From: Enoplolaimus lenunculus
Lineage: Eukaryota; Nematoda; Enoplea; Enoplida; Thoracostomopsidae
NCBI GenBank assembly: GCA_030248215.1
Contig: JASANG010002613.1
Span: forward strand, 1 to 64,000
Direction: 5' to 3'
Length of the DNA stretch: 64,000 nt
Every line of letters begins with the position of its first letter. Position 1 is the stretch's first letter. The notes beneath the pieces were generated by a model. The model was not told the origin of the DNA and did no database searches. It saw only the letters and a program-made list of their open reading frames with translations. Positions 1-9,465 of the stretch are shown here, in pieces. The translations under genes and the position numbers were made by a program.

Positions 1-303
1 TATGCCTATGCCGATACTGATGCCAATTCTAATTTTAATATATAGGCACGATGTCTTAAACAGCAGATAGGATACAACACTACATCATTATAAATGCGAA
101 AACCAAAATTTAACAGTTCAAAATACTCCACGTCAATGTTTGCATTACAAATATTTTAAATTTTAATAGATATATCGCGTGGTGTTATGCGTGTTAGCGA
201 CATTCCTATGTTACTCTAAACGTATTTATGATACTGCAGATACTTCCTGTTGCCGTGTGCTAGCGTTCAGGCGACGACTACCAAGTAAAAAAAAAGTGCT
301 TAC

Positions 304-1928
304 CTTAAACCATCCGATATAAAACATAAATTGAACAATTGTAAAGCAAGGTACGTACAAATCAATCATACTTCCAGGTACTCTGTGTTTAGGATCCAAA
401 AACTGTCGACCAATAACACACAACACAAAATATCCATATGTTGCGAGCGCCGCTACCTGGGTATAGACTAACGGAATGCAAACCCAATCATAACAGTAAA
501 GGGAACGAAAACAATTGCGATAACTATTCATTTCACGATAAAATAGAGTTACCACCTGGGATGGCGGAGGGCTGGATAAGCTACGAGCTGATGCTAAATG
601 CTGTTGAACTACACTTCGGACCCAGAATAGCGGAAGGGACCATTTTATGGTTGGCGTTTGCAGGCGTTCATAAATCTCGTGTTCTTTTTTGGTAAGTAAA
701 CCAGCAGCAGTCAAATGGTGAATTGTTGGAAAACGTCTCCGAACGCTTTTGGAAACATCTCGCCAAGAGAGTGCTGCGGCAAGACACAGCCATCTTAAAT
801 TTTAGTAATAGTCATTTACTGATTTAAATTCAGTAGTCTCAGTAAAAACGCGTTTAGCTGAAACACGGTTAAAAGGTGGTTTTAAATAAAAAAATACCAA
901 TGTACCGAAACCCAAACCCGTAGCCGGCTCAGCATGCCAGAGGGGAGCTAAAAATGTTTCAGGAGGGGCATACAACGGTTTTCGATGGCATACAAGCAAG
1001 GTTCAACATTTTCTAGGTTGACCAAGATTCTACCAGAGGGGCTGATCGCCCTGGCCCACTTCTGGCTATGGGCAATCCAAACCCCAAGTTAGATGAATTT
1101 TATTACTGTATGGTGTTTTATTTCTAAATTTCGCTTAGATAAAAGCGTTTCGCTGGCAAAATCAAATTGTTCTGAAACGCTTGTACGTCTGCAAGTCATA
1201 AGTAACGTAAACTATTTTCAGGCGTGTGTTTCTTTAATTAAAATTACTTTGTGGCTAACAGTTCACAGCGTTACATTTTTAAAGATCATTAGCTTTCAAA
1301 CAAACGGTCCATAACACTGTTAGCTTTTCCTGACCAATGCGTTCTGGATTGATGGACATCTACCTTTAACCGGGAACTAAATCATTGTGTGTGGCAGCCG
1401 ATAAGACTGCTTGATAATATCTACAAGCACAACTCCAGCTAATTTGGTAGTTTTTATTTCTATGACATGACTCGTACACAACGTTTTTGATACAAAAAAC
1501 GAAGGGGTATCCTACGATACCCCTTTTGATGCACCTTCTTCTGCCTTAGAACATTTGCTTTACCTTGCAATAGTTCTGCGTGTATTGATTGAAACGTTAT
1601 CATTGCCCGGAATAATCACATTTACATACGTCAATATATCGTCCGGCCACGCGACAAACTGAAACTGTTCCCACCATCGGCGAACTACCGCGGTAACGTA
1701 GAATCCGAGCAGAAAATCAATCGGAATTCGTTTAGTAAACGTATCAAATGTTAACGCGATGTTGTTGAATACTTTTTGTTGGTCGTCAGTGAACGCAAAC
1801 CTATACAACGCGCTAATTGAAAAGTATAACGTTAGAAATATTAATAGCTCAAGCCAGACCGCTTTCCATAAACTGCCTTTCCAACGAAACAAAATTTTGA
1901 GGAAATTACCAGAATATGATATCGTCAT
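304..1928 (-). CDS. Bestrophin-type anion channel, paralogue A (5' part)
   Basis: Bestrophins are pentameric, calcium-activated chloride channels of the plasma membrane. Exon 1 is 1564-1928, starting at the ATG with MTISYSGNF and ending in CAAG|GTA in phase 2. Exon 2 is 304-793, from TTAAG|A to TTTAAG|GTAAGC in phase 0. Together they give 285 codons without a stop. Family hallmarks are the neck helix IPIDFLLGFYV with the gate residues I, F and F, then [36 protein letters not shown] and GRQFL. The start matches the conserved bestrophin N-terminus. The exons coding for the acidic Ca-clasp and the C-terminal tail are absent. They should lie left of position 1, and 1-303 is intron with no exon that I can find. 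Intron 1 (794-1563) contains a dispersed repeat. Exon borders and phases are identical to the copy at 15143-18399, and exon 1 is roughly three-quarters identical in protein. Confidence 0.95.
918..1068 (+). repeat. Dispersed repeat, intact copy (empty site)
   Basis: This is a moderately conserved interspersed repeat in intron 1 of bestrophin A. It shares CGTAGC..GCT, AGGAGGGGCATA, GGCATACAAGCA and the CCCCTGG-type right part with 27487-27822. It also matches 7932-8096 on the other strand. In the 27.5-kb copy a transposon sits where this copy reads GGTTTTCG, so this copy serves as the uninserted reference. No coding capacity was seen and the class is unknown. Confidence 0.5.
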
Positions 1929-2032
1929 GTATTGATATTAAATATATTTAAAGCATAAAATAAAATACGTTACCTTTGAGTATAAAAAGTTTATATAAAG
2001 TCATTGTTACTCTGGCGATGGTTTGATATCTT

Positions 2033-2235
2033 GGCCCATGTTACTTTATATGTAGCGTCCAGGTTTCTGGTGGGTCTATAAAATAGTAGGTTTAGATTCT
2101 AGATTACATTTTTTGCTTAGGTTAGGCTTAGGCTTAGGCTTTAGGCTTAGGAAAACATTTTTGCAACGCTTAGGCTTAGGCTTAGGCTTTGGTTTACGCG
2201 TAATCTACTGTTACCCCCTTAAAGTAACATTGGCC
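2033..2235. mobile_element. TTAGGC-bearing MITE with perfect 8-bp target duplication
   Basis: The element is bounded by GGCCCATGTTACTTTA on the left and the inverted CCTTAAAGTAACATTGGCC on the right. It is flanked by the exact 8-bp direct repeat GATATCTT (2025-2032 and 2236-2243). The interior holds about a dozen TTAGGC and near-TTAGGC units. An 8-bp duplication is typical of hAT (also P) transposons, and there is no transposase, so it is non-autonomous. The end variant ATGTTACTTTA is shared with the element at 27559-27730. Confidence 0.85.
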
Positions 2236-2286
2236 GATATCTTCACTGAGTAGCCGTCGGCAGTGTTTCAGTTCGTGTGGTTGTAA

Positions 2287-2724
2287 GAACTGCACGGTCG
2301 GCACGATCCCTGTTTGAAGTTATGCCCAAAGTTAATGACCACGCCAGGTATTGAACCTCTGTTCTCTTGCGCTCGAGCCAAGTATGCTGCCACTACACCA
2401 CGCGGTCATTGCAACAACTTCTTATACCGGTATATGTGCACAGGCATGGGAACACCGACATCCCTCTTTTTTACAGAATATCGTCTCGGACCGTGAATCC
2501 AACTGCCCGAATTCATGGGCTTGCTGTTTGTAGTGGCCGTCTTGGCAGGACCTCCATGTCAGAACTGCATGGTCGGCACGACCCCTGTTTGAACGTCTGC
2601 CAAAAATTAATGACCGCGCCGGGAATTGAACCTCGGCCCTTTTGCGCTCGAGCCAAGCATGCTACCACTACACCACGGGGTCATTGCAACAACTTCTTAT
2701 ACCGGTGTATGTGCACAGGCATGG
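2287..2724 (-). repeat. tRNA-derived SINE, two tandem copies
   Basis: Two direct copies of one unit (about 2287-2450 and 2556-2724) each contain a 73-nt tRNA-like head on the minus strand, at 2336-2408 and 2611-2683. The head starts TGACCGC, pairs with a 3' GTGGTCA in the first copy, and has an A-box (TGGTGTAGTGG) and a B-box (GGTTCAATACC). The acceptor stem resembles tRNA-Arg genes. The loop CTCGAGC would give anticodon CGA, which does not suit tRNA-Arg. The T stem has mismatches and both copies share non-tRNA flanks, which fits a SINE rather than functional tRNA genes. Confidence 0.6.
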
Positions 2725-3382
2725 CAACATTTGCTTTACATACACTTACGTGCACATATTGCAAAAGCCAAATTTCTTACTTGTTGGACTGTATGGTTCA
2801 GAAAGAAAAAATAACTGAGTAGCAAATCAATGTGTATATACTGATCCGTAGACAAACAAAATCTCAGGAAGCGTTCAAGTTTAACTTTAGTACAACTTGA
2901 CTGAATTTGTAGTTTCAAGTGTTGATACTTTCATATTAATCAACAGCCAAAATAATGCCGTAAAATATCACTTCCAAGTTATGAATATATTGACCTCTTT
3001 CACTCTGTGTACTTATGAGTAATTCTGGCAGCCGTCCTGTCGTTAAAACACTTTTTATCCAAGGATATTGAACTGTAACATAACGCCGTGTACTATGGGC
3101 ATAGTATTATTGTAGATGGAGCCAAAAACCATTATATTTCATGCTGGCGAAATATTCCGACTGCCATATACAAAAAATTGAAATATTTGTGTCAAATTTA
3201 TAGAAAAAATTTTGCTTTTCAAAATTTAAGCTCCCAATTATTGTGTCACAGTAGAATGACTGACATCGCTCGAGTGCCGTACAGTCTTCGCACCATACGC
3301 TTCAAAGTTTTTACCCTTAAATTCCCATTCTACTTTGAATGTTTATTGGCTGGCCCTGAGTCTGATATGGCTTGGTACAGTA

Positions 3383-3549
3383 CACTTGTGCACTTTACCA
3401 CACAGACTTAGGCTTAGGCTCAGGCATTGGCTTTAGGCTGAGGTTTAGAAAAACTTACCCAAAAATCTACTCTCTCTCATCTCAGCCTGACCCATACAGT
3501 AAAGAAAAGTCTAAGCCTTAACCTTAAATGTGTGACGGAAGTGTACAAG
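3383..3549. mobile_element. TTAGGC-bearing MITE, CTTGTACACTT-end subfamily
   Basis: The left end CACTTGTGCACTTTACCACAC and the right end (read inverted) CTTGTACACTTCCGTCACAC form imperfect inverted repeats around a cluster of TTAGGC-like units in both orientations. The same ends occur at 62640-62793, and a right end occurs near 50932. No target duplication is readable. The boundaries are approximate. Confidence 0.5.
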
Positions 3550-4331
3550 AACCGCTGTAGTTTTTAAACCTCTATACAAGTAAACATCTTTCAGATATAT
3601 TTTGGTTATTTTTGCATAACATAAGAAACAAACGAGCCACATTGAACATGAACGTATAAACGTATAATTTTTAGAGATTTGGTCGGAAACTAAAGATTCA
3701 TTAAACTATTTTAGAAAACGAAAACCGACATTCAGTGATTTTAAAGCTTAAAACCAAAGGCAGTGGGTACTACACGTTGATCAGCCATACCCTACCGACG
3801 GAAACATGTATTCAACCAGCCCGCCCAACCTTTTGAAGAAGAGCGAAAACAATATTATAATAGGCATCCTGTTGAAATACCAAACTTCCAAGCGCGGCGA
3901 AAAACTTTTCTAGGGAGGCTAATTCCCCAACCCCCTACTAGCTGCGGACCCGCGACCGTAACTCGACAGTCACGCGATCTGGATCTGATGATGTTGTGTA
4001 TGCTTGTGTTCGAACTTTCAACGAGTGCCACAGAGGCCTCAAAACTCCATAGTATTGATTTAGATATTCAAACTGCGACGGTTCATTTGTGCAACCTCGA
4101 TAAACAGATAAAATTTTGTCGAATTGAAACAACCAAGCTTTGATTGATTGTTTGATGAGGGAAACCAGTTTTAGACTACTGGCCTATAATCTAGATAAAA
4201 ATTGCAAAGATGTGGTGGCAGCAGTTAGGCCTGATGCGTTTTCTGTACTTTACCCTGCGAGAAGAGCTGGAAACCTAAAACTCCATTGCACTGGCTTCTA
4301 CTTTGAAGCTGTCAGTGTTCATAAAGATGAT

Positions 4332-4401
4332 GGCTGGGTTTCTGAAATATCTTAGTTGCTTAAGCAATTACGTAAACCTATAAGGATTCAGAAACCCAGC
4401 C
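4332..4401. mobile_element. 70-bp hairpin MITE (GGCTGGGTTTCTGAA ends)
   Basis: The left end GGCTGGGTTTCTGAA and its exact inverse TTCAGAAACCCAGCC on the right enclose only about 40 bp, so the unit can fold as a hairpin. Longer relatives with the same ends are at 10486-10743 and 58879-59228. No clear target duplication was seen. Confidence 0.65.
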
Positions 4402-5473
4402 AATGTCTTGTGAAAGAAACCAAATTAGAATCAAAACAGGCGCCGAAGAAGACTATGCGTGGGCTAAGAGTTAACACTCCATTGGTCCCGACTTTATGCA
4501 TTAGTTTCCGCGAATCAAATAAAATCGTTCTAGACAAACTCGGTCCAATTGGCCCAGAACTAAGCGATGCTACGTAAGAATATAAAACAAAGCGAAAGCC
4601 ATCAGACACCTTAACACTTCATTTATTAAATTTCGACTTCAAAGTTCTAAGATTCGTTAGCTTCTAAAGCCTCCATTAACTGAATCAGATGAGAGGAACC
4701 ACTACGGCATTATATTGGAAGATAGACATAGAGGCGTAAACATAATACCGTCCAGCAGCACATAAACGTACCACGCTTGTTTCGGATGGCTCAAAAAGAA
4801 ACAAAGCTTTAAGAAAACGACAAAGCCAGCGTCAAAACGAGCTTTTAAACATCATCAGTGCGAACTTTAAATATAATCTAAACTTCGTATTTTGGTGCAT
4901 TTGCAAAGTTCATCAAATGCTTATTGCGAGAAAATAGACAGTTTTGGTGTGGGTCTCAAAATGTTAGCTTTAACTAAATTATAGCTCCCATAAGATTTGA
5001 GTCTATATATTTTTTGACGCAAGGCACAAAGCTTTTATACCTACATAGCACCTCGAATTGCAGGGTCGTATACCAAATTGCATAAGGGCTGACGCAAGGA
5101 ACAGTCTGGGTTGTTTAGGCTGATGATGCCGCTCACTTTCCATCTGGATACACGAAGACTTGTTGTCCTGTTCAGCAAACCAAACAGACAAAATTGTTGG
5201 TCGCAGAAATAAAGTTTTTTAAGCCTTTGTCCTAATATAAATGTGGGGATGAAATGTATGACAGCCAAGCCGAATTCATGTCTTCATGTCTTATCGGTTT
5301 ATTTCATTCATTTCAAATAGAAGAACAAACTTCAACTATTAATGTTATAGCTAAAACGTTGCGGAAAGGTTACAGTTGCTAAATTTAACTTCAATGATTT
5401 TCAGCCCATTTTAATGCTATTGACTAACCAGCTGGAGACAGCAAAACTGGGATACAGACTACGGTCTTCGGTT

Positions 5474-5620
5474 TAGAATCAGTCTTACGCTTAGGCTTAG
5501 GATTATGTTTAGGTGTTTAGGATTATACGCCTATATTTCGGCTGTATGGTTTAAACTTTGGGCTCAGGCTGAAGCTTAGTTGGCAAGGCTGAGCAGGCCA
5601 CTGTATGGACCATTCTGTCA
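5474..5620. mobile_element. TTAGGC-bearing repeat, diverged
   Basis: A cluster of TTAGGC and near-TTAGGC units is followed by AGGCTGAAGCTTAGTTGGCAA and a GGCC-type right flank. It resembles the clusters at 22960-23115, 54330-54445 and 62150-62293. The ends are not well defined. Confidence 0.45.
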
Positions 5621-5874
5621 GCTCTGAAGTGATGAATTGATTAACGTCTATTTTCTAAAATATTCATCTTCGGCTGTTGTATCACCCATGGAGGTGTAAA
5701 AATGGTCAAATTATCATTAAATTACACGCACAATGGTATCGCCAACCTATTAATACAGTGCGCAAATGAAACTCCATATGTTTGATGTTTCGGATCTGAT
5801 TGGTTTCCGGCATTTAATTATGGCTCTGTGGTCTCAACGTGAAACAACAGAGTCTGTCTTCTTACATGCGCGGG

Positions 5875-6035
5875 CACATGGCACAGGGCAGAAGTATATG
5901 TGGGTAAAGCTTTTTTACTCGCGCTGCGAATTACCCGCGGAAATTTTATTTTTTTACCCGTCGGTATACCCGCGCACAATTCTTTTACCAGTTACGTTAC
6001 TTTAGCCGCGCAAAATTCCTTTACCGATATCCGCG
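5875..6035. repeat. Reiterated TTTTACCCGCG motif block
   Basis: At least five degenerate copies of a motif near TTTTACCCGCG / CGCGCAAAATT alternate over 160 bp. The block is preceded by CGCGGGCACATGGCACAGGGC. The design, one short motif reiterated, is like other MITE interiors in this window. Ends and duplications were not identified. Confidence 0.4.
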
Positions 6036-7338
6036 TTTACCATCCCTTATTTTTTGTTCTTTGTTCGATGCAATTGTGTAATATTACAGTCAATAGATGT
6101 TACTCGCTCGAAGTGACAAAAACACTTTTTTAGTGTTTTTTAAATACACCATTAAGCTAAAAAATATAACGCAAGATAATATTGCACATACACCTATCAC
6201 CGTTAAAAGTTGGTTGCTTGCCGATGGGTGATCAGTGAATCAAGACATTCTTATAACGATATCTGTAGATGTGTCGGGTTTCACGTTGTCTGTTTTGTTT
6301 CCACGCCCATACCGTCTTATTTTCTCTTCGGGATCGGTATTTTTCACAAAAACTGAACCGACCGCGAAAAATGTTTTGTTTTCGTTTTTTCCTAAAAAAG
6401 CAGAGAAATTGAAAAACGTACATAATATTTAACAACCCATTATAAGAATAAGGTGCATATTACAAAAGTGTCGGGTGTCTGAATCATTGCATCTGACAAC
6501 TAGCTGGACACGCGGGCGGATCTTGGAAGGTGCGCGTAGCGCCTCTCACATAAGAAAATTTTTTATGCGCATATGTTAAGGTATCTACATTTCAAAGATA
6601 TATATCTGTGTCACGAAAATTCGTTTGCCGTCTTTCGAGTGAATATGTTGCACGCCCAGTGTCAGATGTTTCGGGATCCACCGCTGCTTGGCTGCAAACT
6701 AGTGAGTTTGAGTTCAGTTAAACGCTCAAACAGGGTTTGTAGACCTCGTTGCTATACATGAATTTAATTATAAATATAATTGAAAACTGACACATTGGAG
6801 TTTATAAAATTGAAAATGTTGCATCACACAAAAACAACAAAACTAAAAATAACACATCAATCAGTTTAAGATTGAAGTAGATATAAGCATAAATAGAGTA
6901 CAGTGTACCGCATTGTTCCTAAACATATTTATATACCACAAAATCTATGTAAAATTTTGCCGATCGCTCACCATTCAATGATGCAGAAACGATGATCAAA
7001 ATATTGAAGTGTCGCATGTCGTATAATAATCAAGAAAAAACAATAGTAATTATTTTTGAAAAATACGCACAAGCGGATTCAGAGGGGGTGAGGACAGAAA
7101 AAATTTTGTTGAAAAATTGGTAACGTCCTTACCTTGCAAATATATCAGCTAGGCTTACGCTTAAACTTAGTAATATGCTTATACTACTGTTAGGACCCTG
7201 TTCTATACGGTGGTTCTTCAATTTATAACTTTATAGTCTGTCAGATTAATTACTTGTTATGCCCATGATACTTTAACAGTCGTACCGTTTTTCAGCGGGA
7301 CTGCAAATGAGTATTGCTTAAGATATTACTGTTACGGT

Positions 7339-7691
7339 GGCTCATGTATAGAACTGGTCCCTCACAATTTCCCGGGTAATATCCTAATTTCCCAAAATCC
7401 TAATTACCTGGGTAATATCCCAATTTCCCAAAGGCTGCGCCAAAAATCCGAATTTCCCGGTAATATTCGAATTTCCAAAAGTCCCCATTTCCCGGATAAT
7501 ATCCCAATTTCCAAAATCCCAATCTAACAAAATCCCGAGCAAAAACGGCTGCGCCGAAAATTCCAATTCCCCGGCTGATATCTGAATTTCCTTAAATTCC
7601 AATTTCGCGGGTAATATCCCAATTTCCCAAAATCTCAATTTCCCGGTTAATATCCGCGGAGTTTGTGAGGGACCTCTTCAGGACATGGGCC
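7339..7691. mobile_element. MITE with GGCCCATGTATAG-type ends carrying an AATTTCCCGGGTAATATC array
   Basis: The left end GGCTCATGTATAGAACTGGT and the right end (inverse GGCCCATGTCCTGAAGAGGT) match the TTAGGC MITE family. Both are followed inward by the inverted pair GGTCCCTCACAA / TTGTGAGGGACC. The interior is a degenerate tandem array built on AATTTCCCGGGTAATATCC instead of TTAGGC. Flanks TGTTACGG and TTTTACGG may be a worn target duplication, offset by one base. The minus-strand open frame across the array is just the repeat translated. Confidence 0.65.
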
Positions 7692-7931
7692 GTTTTACGG
7701 CCATCATACGCAACATTGGCTGCTTGTTGCATGAGTACTGTGTTTTGTGACCTTAATAGCTCAATCAACTATAATGTTTAGCTCGTATGGCAAACATTTC
7801 TCAATCACAGTATATATTCCAGCGTACTGGAACAGACGCATTCGTCCCGTGTCTAGGTTACCCAAAGGCACTGGCAGTATACGCGACAAATGGTATTATC
7901 TGAAGCACATACACACTTTCATTAGTGCGGG

Positions 7932-8096
7932 CCCGTAGACAGAGAGAAGCTAGGGAACTAACCCCCCCTAGAAATATTTCGGCCCCCAAGAATATTTTTT
8001 ACCTGGCTGGTAAGTCACCGATACCCTTGTATGCTCCTTCTGAAAAGTGTTCAACCCCCCTAGCAAGGTGAGCTGACTACTGGCCTGCATGAGTGT
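7932..8096 (-). repeat. Dispersed repeat, inverted copy
   Basis: Read on the minus strand it gives CAGCTCACCTTGCTAGGGGG and then AGAAGGAGCATACAAGGGTA, matching the repeat at 27487-27822 and, more weakly, 918-1068. No open frame was seen. Confidence 0.45.
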
Positions 8097-8564
8097 CTTG
8101 TTTTAGGCCATGGTATCTTTCTACACAATATCTGTATAGGCCCGTCTTAGTGACACGTATCCATTCTGTGTATGTTTTCCTTTATATTCTTTACTGCATC
8201 GGATAACACGAACTATAGCTTTTAGTTCTTCCGATTTTTTGTTGCAAGTAATTTTTATCTCGAAAGCAACTCTGTGTAATCTTTTGTATTTTCGCTGCAT
8301 AATTTTGTTTTTAAAACCAAATTCGGACGAGCTCTATAGAGTTTACGTGAATATTAGATTGTTCGTCCTAATCGGATGTTTCGTCGATGCCGACAACTGA
8401 TTCGCCTGATATCTCATCGAATAGACGCACCTGAGTGGTGACGAGCTGTCGAGCCGACAAGTTGTCTGAGTCGACATGACGTCGAACAAAGAGCAAGAGC
8501 TGCTAATTTGCAAAAAATAGGTCTGGTCCGAAGCCAGCCACATTTGTGCCGATATAATTCGGAG

Positions 8565-8690
8565 TATAAGCATATTTGTCTATATTGTTTAAGCCTAAGC
8601 GTAAGAACAAACGCCTAGGCAAAAATGTATCTAAAGCTTAAGCTTACTCTATGGCAGTCCTGTAAAAACATTCCGCTCCTGATATGAGCC
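8565..8690. mobile_element. TTAGGC-bearing MITE, partial
   Basis: AAGCCTAAGCGTAAG units, then the family motif CTAAAGCTTAAGCTTACTCT, and a right end TTCCGCTCCTGATATGAGCC. The left terminal repeat is missing or decayed. Confidence 0.5.
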
Positions 8691-9044
8691 GTTATGCGTC
8701 TATGATACGGCTTGGGTGACAAAACTGGTTATTTTACAATTTAAGCAAATACAGAATTTCAAATGCTGCAATTTTTCAATGAACACGCGAACCATTTTTT
8801 GTAATCGTATTTAATGACGAATTTCAAACAAGTGATAGGCTTCTATTATATAAGATTGATAGCTATAGCACAACATGGGCATGTATAAGATGGGATCCAG
8901 GGAGGTATATTCATGTTAAATTTTTGGAACTCCTCGAAATACCGCATCTTTACTGGCTGTAGAATATTCTCCCGTTGAGACCGAATAAACTTTCTCGCTC
9001 GATATTCTCACGGGCAAAAACATTTAGAGTAAGAGCAACGCTAT

Positions 9045-9175
9045 ACTTTCGATGACGTCCGGCGCCTCACCGTCCGTCACCATACGGTATCGTGACAGCA
9101 CAAGACGGTGCCGGACGGATCCGAACGGCAAAGCACAACAAGTGTTGCACCACCCTTAAAGTTACCTCCTCCAGA
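9045..9175. repeat. CACCGTACGGT-motif repeat fragment
   Basis: Reiterations of CACCGTCCGTCACC / ACGGTATCGTGAC end in GTTGCACCACCC. It is related to the element at 30142-30257, with the same short motif and the same GTTGCAC..GCACCAC-type end. No target duplication was found. Confidence 0.4.
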
Positions 9176-9465
9176 AATGCAGTTTTACCGGTGCCGTTAT
9201 AGTGCATGTGTGAGTTGAAATTGGTTTTATGCAATTATTTCAACTGCTTGGCATACGTTTGAACTTTTGCTTTGAACTTTTTCCTTCCAGAATTATTGTG
9301 GTTGTACTTACCAATTGTCATTTCTTTTCAATTCAGACGTTTTCAAGTTGCAGTGAGTCTCCTTTGCTTAATTTTGAAAAAGTTTTTTTAGAAAAAATAA
9401 GAATTAGTTAGGCTATAAAAATTTCGCTTTTCCTATAGAAATGACACGACCACTCTCCTCGCTTT

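Larger units (their letters stand above)
3550..7338. other. Intergenic, no gene recognised
   Basis: Short open frames here lack coding signatures and splice context. The stretch holds the 70-bp hairpin element at 4332-4401, a TTAGGC cluster at 5474-5620, a TTTTACCCGCG-motif block at 5875-6035, and a right-end fragment of the TTAGGC MITE at about 7145-7205. The rest is unique AT-rich sequence. Confidence 0.6.

Noticed and set aside
438-695. Plus-strand open frame, and its counterpart at 16279-16518
   Set aside because: Both are antisense shadows of bestrophin exon 2.
2100-2200. TTAGGC runs as evidence of a chromosome end or ancient fusion point
   Set aside because: The runs are short, degenerate and bounded by inverted repeats and 8-bp target duplications, so they are transposon interiors.
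2336-2683. Two functional tRNA genes
   Set aside because: T-stem mismatches, an anticodon that does not suit the acceptor type, and shared non-tRNA flanks indicate a SINE.
7384-7638. Minus-strand open frame with repeated FGNWDI-like words
   Set aside because: It is the translation of a tandem DNA array inside a MITE.
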